Shown here: piece by piece, positions 43,011 through 53,147 of the stretch
Layout of the letters: each line of letters begins with the position of its first letter
How positions within the stretch are numbered: position 1 is the stretch's first letter
NCBI GenBank assembly: GCA_031772625.1
Contig: CM062816.1
Span: 635,746,352 to 635,810,351 of the forward strand
DNA: 64,000 nt
Source of the DNA: Pinus tabuliformis
Taxonomy: Eukaryota > Streptophyta > Pinopsida > Pinales > Pinaceae
Direction of reading: 5' to 3'
Position numbers and translations under genes: made by a program
Notes under the pieces: model-generated
What the model saw: only the letters and a program-made list of their open reading frames with translations
Told to the model about the DNA's origin: nothing
The model's database searches: none

Positions 43011-44250
43011 AAATCGTTGAAAACAACAATTCATATGTTAGTTACTCTATTTGTTTATTACCTGTATATTTTCCTAGTTAATTATATGAGGAGGATTGTA
43101 CACATGATTTTTTAATAAGGAGACGTGGAGAGCATTATGGACCCGAATATGGCCTCGTAGTGCGAGCTTGTATGTTACTGATCTAATCTACTCCAAGATT
43201 TGAAACAGTCCATAGTACTCGGGTGTTAACTTAGCACAACCCTTCCACTGTAAAGTACTTTTCTGGGGTTTGACTCTCACGTACACATGATTCCCCAACC
43301 AGAATTCCTTATGTGATCTTTAATTATCTCCATAAACATTTTGTCTATATTGTGTAGATTTTAAATTATGACAAATATTTTTAACTGTCTTCTCCATTTC
43401 AGCTAACATGTAAGCACCCAATGTTAGTCTCCTAACATGAATATTCCAATCTATGGGCACCCTGCACTTTCTTCCATACAATACATCACAAGGGCTCGTG
43501 CCTAGTGATTCGTGATATCCATTATTGTAGGCAAACTCCACTAGGTGGAGGCAGTCTTCCTATTTATGTGGTTGTTACATGAGAAATATTCTTAACATGT
43601 CCTCCAAGATTTGATTTAGTCATTCCGTTTGGCTATCCATCTATAGATGCTAAGCAGTACTAAATTGAATCTGGGTGCCTAACCTAGAGAAGAGGGTTTT
43701 CCAAAATATGGATGTAAATTTTACATCTTTGTCAGAAATTACCACCCTTGGTGTCCCGTGCAATGAGAAGATTTCCCTCATAAATATGTTTGCGATTTCC
43801 AAAGTTTTGTAAGTGGATTTTACGGTATGAAATTGAAGGTTTTTCTTAGCTTGTCAACCACCACCATAATTGAGTCATGCTGCTTCTTAGTGCGAGGTAA
43901 ATTGATGATTAAATCTAGAGTGATCATATCCCATTTCCAATCAGTAATGGGAAATGGTTGCAATAGGCCAGCGGGGTGTTGATGCTCTACCTTCAACAGT
44001 TGTCACTCCAAACATTTGGTTAGGAACTTAGTGACATATTTCCTTAAACTTGGAAAGAAATAACCTTTTTTATGACATAAATTAGTTTCTAGTATCCTGG
44101 GTAAGCAGTGTAAGGCTTTGTGTGAAATTCATCCAAAAACAATTGTTTGACAGAATTCTGATTAGGAACATATAATCATTTCCTGAATGTCAGCATTTTG
44201 TCTCGATTTATTTCATAATCATATTTTTCCCCCTTTTCCTGAGCTTCCAA
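43011..44250 (-). pseudogene. Integrase of element H
   Basis: Readable pieces on the minus strand, from upstream to downstream: HKKGYFFPSLRKYVTKFL and CLEWQLLKVEHQHPAGLLQPFPI, WDMITLDLIINLPRTKKQHDSIMVVVDKL with the first catalytic Asp, a degraded middle, and EFAYNNGYHESLGTSPCDVLYGRKCRVPI (open at 43541-43320). Many stops and frameshifts. The segment corresponds to the lost C-terminal half of integrase in element A. Confidence 0.82.
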
Positions 44251-44253
44251 TGC

Positions 44254-45062
44254 TTACTGCCAAAGGAAGGAAATTTTTTGGTCCTTAAGAGATGCTTCTT
44301 TGATGATATGAGGAAGGTTAGATTGTACCTCACTAAATTCTACTTCATAGATGCAATGTAATTTCCTCCTTAATGTGTCAGCCACCCAACTTTCCTTCCC
44401 CTTAAGGTACTTCATTTCAAAGTCACATTTGCTAAAAAACATTGTCCATCTGTCCTACCGAGCATTTAAAATCGATTGGTTAAAGAAATTTGTAAGGTTG
44501 TTGTGATGTGTTAATAAAAGAAATTTCTTTCCTAGTAGGTAGTGTCACCACATTTTAAGCGCATGTTCCACCATTGTCAATTTAAGATCATATACAGAAC
44601 ATCGTTGCTCATACTCTTTCAATTTGTGTGATTCATAGGCTACAACCTTCCCTTCCTACATTAGTAACCCACCGAAGCCTTCCTTACTTGAATTTGTGCA
44701 AACCACGAAATATTTTTTCTGGGTCTGCTACTTTTAGCATGGGTGCAGTAGTAAGTAAATGTTTTAATTTCTAAAAAAATTGTTGACATTCAACTGTCCA
44801 ATGGAAGTTGTATCCATTTTTTTGTAATGATCATATAGGAAAAGTTATTTTTGAAAATCCATTAATGAACTGATGGTAGTAACTGACTAAGCCCAAAAGG
44901 ATCTAATATCAGCAACATTATTCTCGGTGGTCCATTCCATAATAGTTTTAATCTTTTTCGGATCCACCGTTATTCCGTCTGCTGATATAACATCATCGAG
45001 ATATTGTATTTGGATTTTCAAAAAGTCAAACTTGCTATAGTTACTGTATAGTTGATTGTCTC
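44254..45062 (-). pseudogene. RT C-terminus and RNase H of element H (after J)
   Basis: Immediately left of J, NQLYSNYSKFDFLKIQIQYLDDVISADGITVDPKKIKTIMEW continues the RT thumb. IRSFLGLVSYYHQFINGFSKI follows, then RNase H remnants and CDFEMKYLKGKESWVADTLRRK (44420-44360), where the final catalytic Asp survives. Several stops. Confidence 0.82.
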
Positions 45063-45252
45063 TATTGTGGTCACTAACAACCCCCCTCTTTGTTTAGTAT
45101 TAGCAATAATATAAAGCAAAGGGGGACCCTTAACAAAAAATCTCAAAAATATTTCTATCAAAATTTTTGTATTTAAATCCCTAAAAGCTATATCGCATCG
45201 CATATTCTGAAAGTGCCCTTAAAAAGAAAAACCTAAGGAATCGCCGATGGCC

Positions 45253-45370
45253 GATATGCGATGTCGCATATCGCAACGTCGCCTAAATAGCACACATGAG
45301 CAAATGAAAATTACGATATCGCGATTTGCGATCTTATAAAATGCGATTTTGCGATTTGCGATCTGCGACA
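45253..45370. promoter_or_regulatory. GCGAT-rich palindrome and repeat module in J 5' LTR
   Basis: 45253-45272 is a 20 bp interrupted palindrome with 9 bp arms (GATATGCGA / TCGCATATC). 45312-45370 repeats ATTTGCGATCT/ATGCGATTTTGCGATTTGCGATC. CpG is abundant here while the surrounding genome is CpG-poor. Upstream of the TATA box by about 300 bp, so a candidate enhancer or protein-binding array. Function is inference. Confidence 0.6.
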
Positions 45371-45640
45371 AATGAGACTATTAATTGCTGCGATACGAAT
45401 CGTAGAAACCACTCATCGCGAAGTTTCTTCGGCATGATCTGTAAACCCAAAATTGAGCGCGCACCTTAAGGGAAATTAATGATTGCACGCCTGAGTATCC
45501 GAAGATGATCGTGTTGCGTTTTTCGAAGAGTCAAGTCATTATGAGTGTCACGATTATGCATTCATTAGAGTTTAATGCTTTCATGTCAATCGTTTCGTCA
45601 TGTCTCTTTTCCTTTGCGTAAATTGTAAGGCAGCAACTAA

Positions 45641-45647
45641 TATAAAT
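45641..45647 (+). promoter_or_regulatory. Probable TATA box in 5' LTR of J
   Basis: TATAAAT within CTAATATAAATCTATATGCAGG, conserved at 54906 and 62447 in the other two LTRs of the family. Confidence 0.6.
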
Positions 45648-47153
45648 CTATATGCAGGAAACATCCAAGGAAAAGGGGAAAGCGCCAATACTTGAAGAAC
45701 GGAGAGAAGATGCCTTCACAAATGAATGCCGCATGCAGCAGAGCCGCAGATTCCAGCGTATCACTCCACAGACACTGACGAAAATAGACTATCCAAGACT
45801 CAGAGTCAAAGGTGCACAAAAGCAGCATGTTTGCAAAATATCCTGAAGCTCAGATTGGATAAAGCAAAAAGAAAAACATTGTAAAGGCATGATGCTTCAG
45901 AAAAGCCTGGAACAAAGAATGGAAGCAATTTTCAATACATAAGATTGTTCTGGTAACGAAATCCCTAACTCATTGAGTCATTCACACGGTCGGAAACCGA
46001 AATAGCAACAGCACAATCAGTTTGAAAGAAATCTGGGTTATACTAAGTATACGCACAGCAAAAAACACCCAGTCAGAGGAAGATTTTCAAAAATATCTTC
46101 TAGTTTGTCAGAAAGAGGTTCCAGCTTTTGTTATTTCTACTTTCATCACCCGACCAAAAGGAAAATACAACCAACCGACTCTTTCCAGGCGAACTTCACA
46201 TTGCTTACAACACTAAGGAGCAGATACAGAAACGGTTAGAAATTAGATTCAATTTTTAGAAATAAATTTGCTTTAGTAAAAGGGCGGTCATTTGAAGTTG
46301 TTCCCTAAATTTGTGTAATTAAGATTAGTTAGTTAGTAGTATTTAACCCTTCTCATGGCATTTGGAGAGGGGTCCAGAAATTTGTCAAAAAACGTGTCCT
46401 CAAAACATGCACTTTTGCACCCTCGGAGGTGGTTTTTGGTGAATGGATGGATCGAGATTTATTTATGTTTGCATTTTAATGTCTGCTACTGATGTTGCAC
46501 TTCTGTAATCTTAGTAGATGTTAGAAGTAAGTAGAGATAAATCATTATTGCTTGAAGTTTGTGAGTGAAAATCAGTCATAAATGGTACTTTTATCTCTTG
46601 ATTTATTTCTGCTCATATTCTTAGAGTGATATACAACTGATTTATTTATATGTTAATGTATGAATGTCTGGATTACCATTTGGCACTTTTGTACGGTGGA
46701 ATCATTTGTTTGTGTTTGACATATGAATAACTGATTATGCGATATGTTGTTCACAACTATTTTGCCTAACTTCTTATGCAAAATGGTTCATCTTAATTGA
46801 TTTATATTCTTATGATAGTTGAATGATCTTTATTACCAGTTGTTGTATGAAATCTTTTTAGATCGCATAATGAAAGAATTTTACCCCGGGTTATTATAGA
46901 TTAGATGTGTTGTTTTTGCTAGATTGCAGTAGCATAGAGTCAGTTTAGAATCTAGAATTAAATTAGTTTAAAATTACCTTTAGATTAGTATCTTCAAAAT
47001 CTACACACACACACATCTTTTATATTGGGAAGCTGATCCCATCATCCCCAGTCGGACCCGCTACACCAAACGGGCAAGGAGCCACCAACCAGGTCCCCGA
47101 CTGGGTGGGTATCCCCCTTGTTGTTGACCCGATTTCGGGGCCCTCAACATATT

Positions 47154-47171
47154 TGGCGCTAGAAGGAGGGC
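47154..47171 (+). promoter_or_regulatory. Primer-binding site of element J
   Basis: TGGCGCTAGAAGGAGGGC begins four bases after the LTR. It shares TGGCGC with other Tat/Athila sites but not the rest of the tRNA-Asp site. I cannot assign the tRNA from memory. K has the same site with one change (63961-63978). Confidence 0.75.
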
Positions 47172-47182
47172 ACGAACTATGA

Positions 47183-48656
47183 ATGGCAACTAAGTCAAAA
47201 TCTAAATGCCATTCTGAGAGTAAATCACCCTCATAAACTCCCCCGACATCTCCACTACGGTTAAACCCGGAGTTAGAAGTCGCTCGAGTATCCACAGCTG
47301 CTACCTACTCCAATATATCAGACCAACTCATTATTGAACCCCCTGAAATTCAAACTTTGATTCGTAAACTCCAGGGATTCTCTATTTTTTTCTCATAGGT
47401 CTGATAAATCTAACAGCAGCGTGACTTCGCAGTACAATCCTGCTCATCCTCTGACCAGATTGAAGAGTGAAAAATTTGGTATTCAACCAAGTGAACTCCC
47501 TCTCCCTACTAGGAAAAGAGCAAGGAAAACACCACCAGAGTCTGACCGTGAGACTCTTTCATCCACTTCGTCCATTTCAACACCCTCACCGCGAAGTCAA
47601 CCACCCACATCCTCATCCCAAATCACTCATCCATCTTCCACAAAACTTCCTCTTCAATCATCAAAGATCATAATACCTTCATCTTCTCAGCATCAGGGAC
47701 CGTCTTCTGCACTCTCACTAACTAGCGGCTCAAAGATGGCCCAGTCTCCATTGAACAATCCTGGGGCGGTTTTAATGCCTCCACCCCTGAGCCCAATACC
47801 GGCCCATCCTGAGAAGTGGCTACCTAAATTCAATCCAGAAACAGGCATGCTAGCTAAAGAGCATATCAATAATTTCATGCTTTCTGTTAATCTCAAGGGA
47901 GTTACCAACGAATATGTTGTCGTCCGAATTTTTCCTTACACAATGCAAGGAACAGCCGGGTCATGGTACTTTTCGTTACCTTCCGGGTCCATCACAAGTT
48001 GGGACATTTTTCAAAGTCAATTCCTCACCAAGTTTGGTGATGAAAGATCAACAGCGACATTGATCAATGACCTATCTAATCTTAAAGCTGAGGCTAGAGA
48101 ACCCATTAAAGATTTCAATTTACGGTTCAACAAGATCCTCAACAAAATTCTCGCTGCTTCTTAACCCAGTGAGGAGGTAAGATGTGAATGGTACATCATG
48201 GCCTTACCATGTAACTTGGCCATCTTCGTAGATAGGGCAAACAAGACGACCTTAGTTGAAAACTTAACTGAGGCATTAGCAGTAGAAAAACACGTAGTTT
48301 CCCTAGAAAAGAGATCTGCAATAGAAGAACGCAAATATAAGAAAATCTCTTTCAAAGAAGACACCAAGAAGAAGCAAACGAAATATCCTTTCGATATGGA
48401 AGGATTACAAAAAGTGTTAAAGGCCATGTCCAATGAGATGATTGACATAAGAAAGCAAGTAGCAGAAACTTCTTCAAAAAAGCCCTATAGATCTTTTAAA
48501 AGAAATCTTCCCATGGAGGTGAAACCACCCAATGCTGTCTCAAACGTCGAATATGAAGAAGAAGAAGAAGAAGAGAATACCACTGAAGGGCAGACCGATG
48601 ATGAAGAAGTTGTGGAACTACAAGGAATGTGGGATTTCATCCTCCCACAAGAATAG
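47183..48656 (+). pseudogene. Gag of element J
   Basis: Probably starts at ATG 47183 (MATKSKSKCH), which hits a stop and then a frameshift before the long open frame from about 47394. That frame runs a Ser/Pro-rich N-terminus (SSTSSISTPSPRSQPPTSSS), then the capsid core from about 47800: EKWLPKFNPETGMLAKEHINNFML, VVVRIFPYTMQGTAGSWYFSLPSGSITSWDIFQSQF, PIKDFNLRFNKIL. An in-frame TAA at 48162 is followed in the same frame by a MALPCNLAIFVDRANKTTL block and a Lys/Glu-rich tail with poly-Glu at 48556-48577. An in-frame TAG at 48654 separates it from protease. Only these two stops break the gag-protease-RNase H frame from 47421 to 50297. No zinc knuckle is visible. Confidence 0.87.
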
Positions 48657-50297
48657 GATCAAGAAGCATTTCCGGTTAGCACACGAAGTAAAAATCAACT
48701 TGATCCTCCCCAAACTACCCCTAAACAAAAGGGCGCAAGCCCTGCAACAAAAGATAAGGTCGCAACAAAGAAAACAACCACTAGAGCGACCCAATTTAGC
48801 CCAGTCCAATCAGATCAAGTACCTCCATCAAGAACACTGATAGTGTCAGATGAAATGGAGTATAACATTATCGATGACATGAAAAAGACTAGGGCTAATA
48901 TCACTCTTTACGAATTGAGCAAATTGAAACATCAACAGAAAATAATGATGAGAGAATTACATGTCGTGCCTACTACATCTTTACCTACAGCTGTAGCTTC
49001 CCACAACATGGGAAAACCTCCAACCAACATGATTAATAAGATTGATCCGAATGACATTGCCTTGATTGGAGGAAGGTCAAGATCCCATACTCCTCCTTTT
49101 CTCCTCACTTATGAAATCTTCAATAAAAACGTGCACAATTGCCTGATTGATTCTGGTGCTTCAACGAATATTCTACCCAAATCAATATGTGCCAAATTGA
49201 ATGTTCAGCCTCAGAAATCCGCAGTGCGCATAGTTCAACTTGATCGTTCTCAAGTCGAAGTGATTGGTGAACTTAACCAGTTGACCATAAGACTGTCGTC
49301 TAACCCAAAAGTATGTCAGGTTATCGACATTCTAGTAGCTGACATCCCTGAATTCTATGGTTTAATTCTTAGCAGGGATTGGTCTGAAAAGCTCCAAGGA
49401 TATTTCTCGACCGAATGGTCGCACATGTGGTTACCCTACAACAGTAAACCCAATCAAATAAAGGTTGAACGAGAATTGCACCAAAAATACATAGTGACAG
49501 AATTGGAAGGAGAGAACGAAGCAATAGCATACAACATCAGTATCATAGGCAATTACTCGGTAGATTCTTTCCTCGACAATTTCAATGCTCACACTTCACC
49601 TTACATAGAAAATTCAGTTGTGTCCCGAGTTGAAATTTTTTCCCAAACCGATGATTCAAAGTGTTTTAATTTTTTAGATAATTCTATAAATACATCTTTA
49701 TTTTGGAAATTATATTTTGATGGCTCTAAATCTAACGAGGGAGCAGGAGCAGGATGCGTTCTGATTAGCCCAGACGGAAACAAGACCATGCTCACATGCA
49801 GACTTGAGTTCGATTGCACAAACAATACAGTGGAATACGAAGCCTTGGTCCAAGGCCTATACAAAGCAATCGGCTTGAATGTTAAGTATCTTCAAGTCTT
49901 TGGAGATTCTGAAATTGTCGTCCAACAGGTACATAACACCATACATTGCTTGTCAAGTCATTTAAAGCACTATCAATCTTTAGTACAAGATCTGACTTCA
50001 CATTTCATAGAATTCAATATTTCTTCAATCCCAAGACTCCAAAATGCGAGCGCAGACCTGTTAGCTAACGTAGCCTCTAGACTGATTCCCTCCGAAGATT
50101 TTAGTCCCGATAGGTTTTCAATAGAGTTAATCTTTAAACCATCCATCCCTGACAACATCACCAACTTGAGAGTATTCAATGACGATCCAAACATTGTAAA
50201 TTTCCTCACTTCTGAAGGATCCTACTCAAATCAAATAATTGACGAAGACCATCATGATCACCAAATTCAGCAAAATAGCACTGATAACGTTATCTAA
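48657..50297 (+). CDS. Protease and extra (archaeal-type) RNase H of element J
   Basis: Open over 484 codons from ATG 48843, and in the same frame from 48657. The protease active site LIDSGASTNILP is at residues 101-112 (counting from 48843), with DILVADIPEFYGLILSRDW at 162-180. A second domain at about residues 286-415 is an RNase H: LYFDGSKSNEGAGAGCVLISPDG, TNNTVEYEALVQGL, VFGDSEIVVQQV and NASADLLANVASRL. These supply all four catalytic acids D293, E331, D355 and D405. This is the additional RNase H known from Tat elements, but here it precedes RT. The frame ends at 50297 and overlaps the RT frame, which is shifted by +1, for 58 nt. It would remove the RNA strand during reverse transcription. 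Confidence 0.9.
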   Translation, partial: DQEAFPVSTRSKNQLDPPQTTPKQKGASPATKDKVATKKTTTRATQFSPVQSDQVPPSRTLIVSDEMEYNIIDDMKKTRANITLYELSKLKHQQKIMMRELHVVPTTSLPTAVASHNMGKPPTNMINKIDPNDIALIGGRSRSHTPPFLLTYEIFNKNVHNCLIDSGASTNILPKSICAKLNVQPQKSAVRIVQLDRSQVEVIGELNQLTIRLSSNPKVCQVIDILVADIPEFYGLILSRDWSEKLQGYFSTEWSHMWLPYNSKPNQIKVERELHQKYIVTELEGENEAIAYNISIIGNYSVDSFLDNFNAHTSPYIENSVVSRVEIFSQTDDSKCFNFLDNSINTSLFWKLYFDGSKSNEGAGAGCVLISPDGNKTMLTCRLEFDCTNNTVEYEALVQGLYKAIGLNVKYLQVFGDSEIVVQQVHNTIHCLSSHLKHYQSLVQDLTSHFIEFNISSIPRLQNASADLLANVASRLIPSEDFSPDRFSIELIFKPSIPDNITNLRVFNDDPNIVNFLTSEGSYSNQIIDEDHHDHQIQQNSTDNVI

Positions 50298-52431
50298 ATC
50301 GGTTGTTAAGTTAGAAGATATATATGATTATAAAATTCGGTTTAAAAGGTCTGCCAATTCTAAGCTCTACAGTTCAACTCTGAATCATAAATTAGTGAAC
50401 CTAGGAACCGATCAGAAGCCGCAAAACGTTAATCTAGGCCACGGCCTAGCCCCTGAAGAAAAATCAGCGTATATCCGTCTTCTGAGAAAATACAAAAACG
50501 TTTTTGCATGGAATTACGATGAGCTGAAAACATACAACACTTATATCATTCAACACACCATCCCTATGATTGACAACGAAAAACCTGTCCAGCAGAAGCT
50601 CAGAAAAATCCACCCCAACTTAGAAAATCAGATAAAGACTCAACTAAATAAATTGTTGAGAGCCAGAATAATTTTCCCCGTCAGACACTCCAAATGGGTA
50701 TCCAATATGGTGCCTGTTAGGAAGAAAAATGGAGATATTAGAATTTGTATTGATTTCCGGAATCTTAACAAAGCCTGTCAGAAAGATAATTTTCCCCTCC
50801 CACCTATGGGGCAAATACTACAAGCAGTAGCAGGCTCAGAATTAATGTCTTTCCTGGATGGATTTTCAGGATACAATCAAGTGTTGGTACAACCTCATGA
50901 TCAGTTAAAAACCACATTCCAAACCAAATGGGGCACATACGCATATCGGAAGATGCCATTTGGTCTGATCAATGCCGACGCTACCTTTCAGAGAGCCATG
51001 GACATCGCGTTTAAAGGTTTAGTCAATAAATCAGTAGTGATTTACCTGGATGATATAACAGTGTACTCCAAGAAGGGAAGCGACCATCTCAAAGATTTGA
51101 AACAGATCTTTCAAAGATGCTTAAGGTATGGAATTTCACTTAACCCAAAGAAATCTTTTTTCGCATTAAGTGAAGGGAAATTGCTCGGATTCATAGTTTC
51201 GAAATCTGGTATTCACATTGAACCTGACAGAATCAAAGAAATTTCCGAAATATCCATACCCCATAACAAAAAGGCCATGCAATCTTTCCTTGGACAAATC
51301 AATTTTGTAAAAAGGTTTGTCCCCGATTTTTCACGTATTATTTCTCCTTTACAAAATATGATAAAAAAGAATTCAAATTTTAAATGGGGCATAGATGATC
51401 ACGAAGCATTCAACTTGATCAAACAAGCTATCATCAACGCTCCATCTTTAGCTACCCCAAATTTTTCAGAATCTTTCATCTTATACACTTTTGCCTCAGA
51501 GAAATCTTATGCCGCGATTTTGACTCAAGTAAATCAAGAGAAGACGGAAGCTCCAATCGCATTCTTTAGCTCGAACTTACAAGGTGTTGAGCTCAATTAC
51601 TCAGACGTGGAGAAACAGGCTTATGCTGTTTTCAAAGCGATCAAATATTTCAGACCTTTCTTACTTAAAGCCCATACCAAAGTCATAGTACCGTTTCCAG
51701 CGGTAAGAAACTTTTTGGTACAGAAAGATGTGGGCGAAAAGAGAGCAAATTGGATTACCGCTCTACAACAATACGATCTTGAGATCAAACCAGCAAACAT
51801 CGTAAGGGGTCAAGGCTTCTGCAAGATGTTAGCTGGAGCATCGCAAATTCCTGAGAATTCATCTGAAGAGGTACACACATATGAGGTAAGCCTAAACGAT
51901 GCAGAATCATTATATGCGGACACCATTTATTATCTTAAGAACGGGTATGCTCCATCGCACTTGGATCACACCAAGAAAAGAGCTCTAAGATTGAAAGCTA
52001 AACAATACCAGCTCATAAATGATGTTCCGTTTAAAAGGAATTACGATTCTGTACTTCTTAGGTGTCTTGAGAAAACTGAAGCCGAAAAGGTTTTGCAGGA
52101 ACTCCACGATGGACCAGTAGGTGGACACTATGCTGGAGAGACTACTGTGCATAAGATCTTACGTGCAGGATATTATTGGCCCACGCTGTTCAAAGACTCA
52201 TACAATTACGTAAGGAAATGCCAAATCTGCCAGACTGTTGCACGGAAACAAAGGAAATCGTCCATGCCACTACAACCGGTCAACATCGAGCAACCATTCA
52301 GCCAATGGGGCTTGGACATAATAGGTGAGATCGTTCCTCACTCTTCTAAGCAGCATAGGTATATCCTCACGGCAACAGATTATTTTACTAAATGGGTAGA
52401 AGCAGTTCCTCTCAAGACAATTAATTCATAG
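50239..52431 (+). CDS. Reverse transcriptase, degenerate native RNase H and integrase N-part of element J
   Basis: 730 open codons (the first ATG is not necessarily the real start, since the segment is probably made as part of a polyprotein). RT: PVRHSKWVSNMVPVRKKNGDIRICIDF, SFLDGFSGYNQ (D207), MPFGLINADATFQRAMD, VIYLDDITVYSK (D271, D272). The native RNase H follows, with its catalytic positions replaced: YTFAS for the usual Asp, EKQAYAV, VIVPFPAV where TDH is expected, and GQGFCKMLAG where ADALS is expected. Integrase zinc finger: HDGPVGGHYAGETTVHKIL...CQICQ, complete, then QWGLDIIGEI with the first catalytic Asp. Ends at TAG 52429; one frameshift leads to the next piece. Confidence 0.93.
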   Translation: MTKTIMITKFSKIALITLSKSVVKLEDIYDYKIRFKRSANSKLYSSTLNHKLVNLGTDQKPQNVNLGHGLAPEEKSAYIRLLRKYKNVFAWNYDELKTYNTYIIQHTIPMIDNEKPVQQKLRKIHPNLENQIKTQLNKLLRARIIFPVRHSKWVSNMVPVRKKNGDIRICIDFRNLNKACQKDNFPLPPMGQILQAVAGSELMSFLDGFSGYNQVLVQPHDQLKTTFQTKWGTYAYRKMPFGLINADATFQRAMDIAFKGLVNKSVVIYLDDITVYSKKGSDHLKDLKQIFQRCLRYGISLNPKKSFFALSEGKLLGFIVSKSGIHIEPDRIKEISEISIPHNKKAMQSFLGQINFVKRFVPDFSRIISPLQNMIKKNSNFKWGIDDHEAFNLIKQAIINAPSLATPNFSESFILYTFASEKSYAAILTQVNQEKTEAPIAFFSSNLQGVELNYSDVEKQAYAVFKAIKYFRPFLLKAHTKVIVPFPAVRNFLVQKDVGEKRANWITALQQYDLEIKPANIVRGQGFCKMLAGASQIPENSSEEVHTYEVSLNDAESLYADTIYYLKNGYAPSHLDHTKKRALRLKAKQYQLINDVPFKRNYDSVLLRCLEKTEAEKVLQELHDGPVGGHYAGETTVHKILRAGYYWPTLFKDSYNYVRKCQICQTVARKQRKSSMPLQPVNIEQPFSQWGLDIIGEIVPHSSKQHRYILTATDYFTKWVEAVPLKTINS

Positions 52432-52439
52432 ATCAATTT

Positions 52440-53147
52440 ATCATCACTAGGTTTGGATTGCGAACGACATTAATGTTTGATAATGCATCATACTTTTCCG
52501 GAAATGCAATGACTGAGTTCGCATTAAAAAGAGGGTTCAAATTGAAATATTCTTCTAATTACTATCCACAAGGTAATGGGTTGGCTGAATCAACAAACAA
52601 AAACCTAATCAGGATTATCAAAAGAACAGTCGACCAAAACCAAAATAATTGGCACAAAGTGCTGGTTAATGCTTTATGGGCAGACAGAATTATGAAGAAA
52701 GCTTCAATCGGCACTTCTCCCTTTAATTTAGTTTATGGGAAAGAAGTGGTTCTTCCAACTCACTTAGTCATTCCCTCTTTGTCTTTAGTACAACACATCG
52801 ATGAAGTATCTACTTCCTATTTGCAATTAAGACAAATTGAAATAATCAAACTAGAAGAACGCCGAGAACAAGCTAAGAAAACCCATGCTCACCACCAAGC
52901 GCTAATAAAATCCTCTTTTGACTCAGCCATCATAACCAGAAAGAACTTTCAGATGGGAGATTTAGTTTTGAAATGGGATAAGGCTCATGAAGAAAAGGGC
53001 AAACATATGAAATTTCAGAAGCTGTGGCTTGGTCCTTTTCAGATTGTAGAAGTCATAGGCCCATCGACGTTTATGTTGCAGGATTTGGCAGGTAGAAGAG
53101 ATTCTTTGCCTGTTAATGGACAGATTCTTAAAATGTATTTTCCATAA
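52440..53147 (+). pseudogene. Integrase C-part of element J
   Basis: In a different frame from 50239-52431 (single-base slip near 52420). TRFGLRTTLMFDNASYFSG carries the second catalytic Asp and YYPQGNGLAESTNKNLIRIIKR the Glu, so the DDE triad is intact across the break. NALWADRIMKKASIGTSPFNLVYGKE and the GDLVLKWDKAHEEKGKHMKFQKLWLGPFQIVEVIG block form the C-terminal domain. There is no chromodomain; the frame ends LPVNGQILKMYFP at 53145, parallel to element B. Confidence 0.92.

Larger units (their letters stand above)
45063..47149 (+). repeat. 5' LTR of element J
   Basis: Starts TATTGTGGTCACTAACAACC (TG mutated to TA) and ends GGGGCCCTCAACA. 2087 bp. It contains the GCGAT-rich module (about 45180-45440), a TATA box at 45641, and an (AC)n tract near 47003 just before the G/C-rich end. 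The terminal GTCGGACCCGCTAC to CCCTCAACA section is shared with the other two LTRs of the family. Confidence 0.93.

Noticed and set aside
45637-45828. Minus-strand open frame recurring in all three J/K LTRs
   Set aside because: It is the antisense of the same conserved DNA and its recurrence follows from LTR homology.
45652-45846. 64-codon open frame inside the J LTR (MQETSKEKGKAP) with relatives in the other two LTRs
   Set aside because: The 54.9 kb and 62.4 kb copies have early stops in the same frame and substitutions show no codon bias. It begins just after the TATA box and is best seen as transcribed leader.
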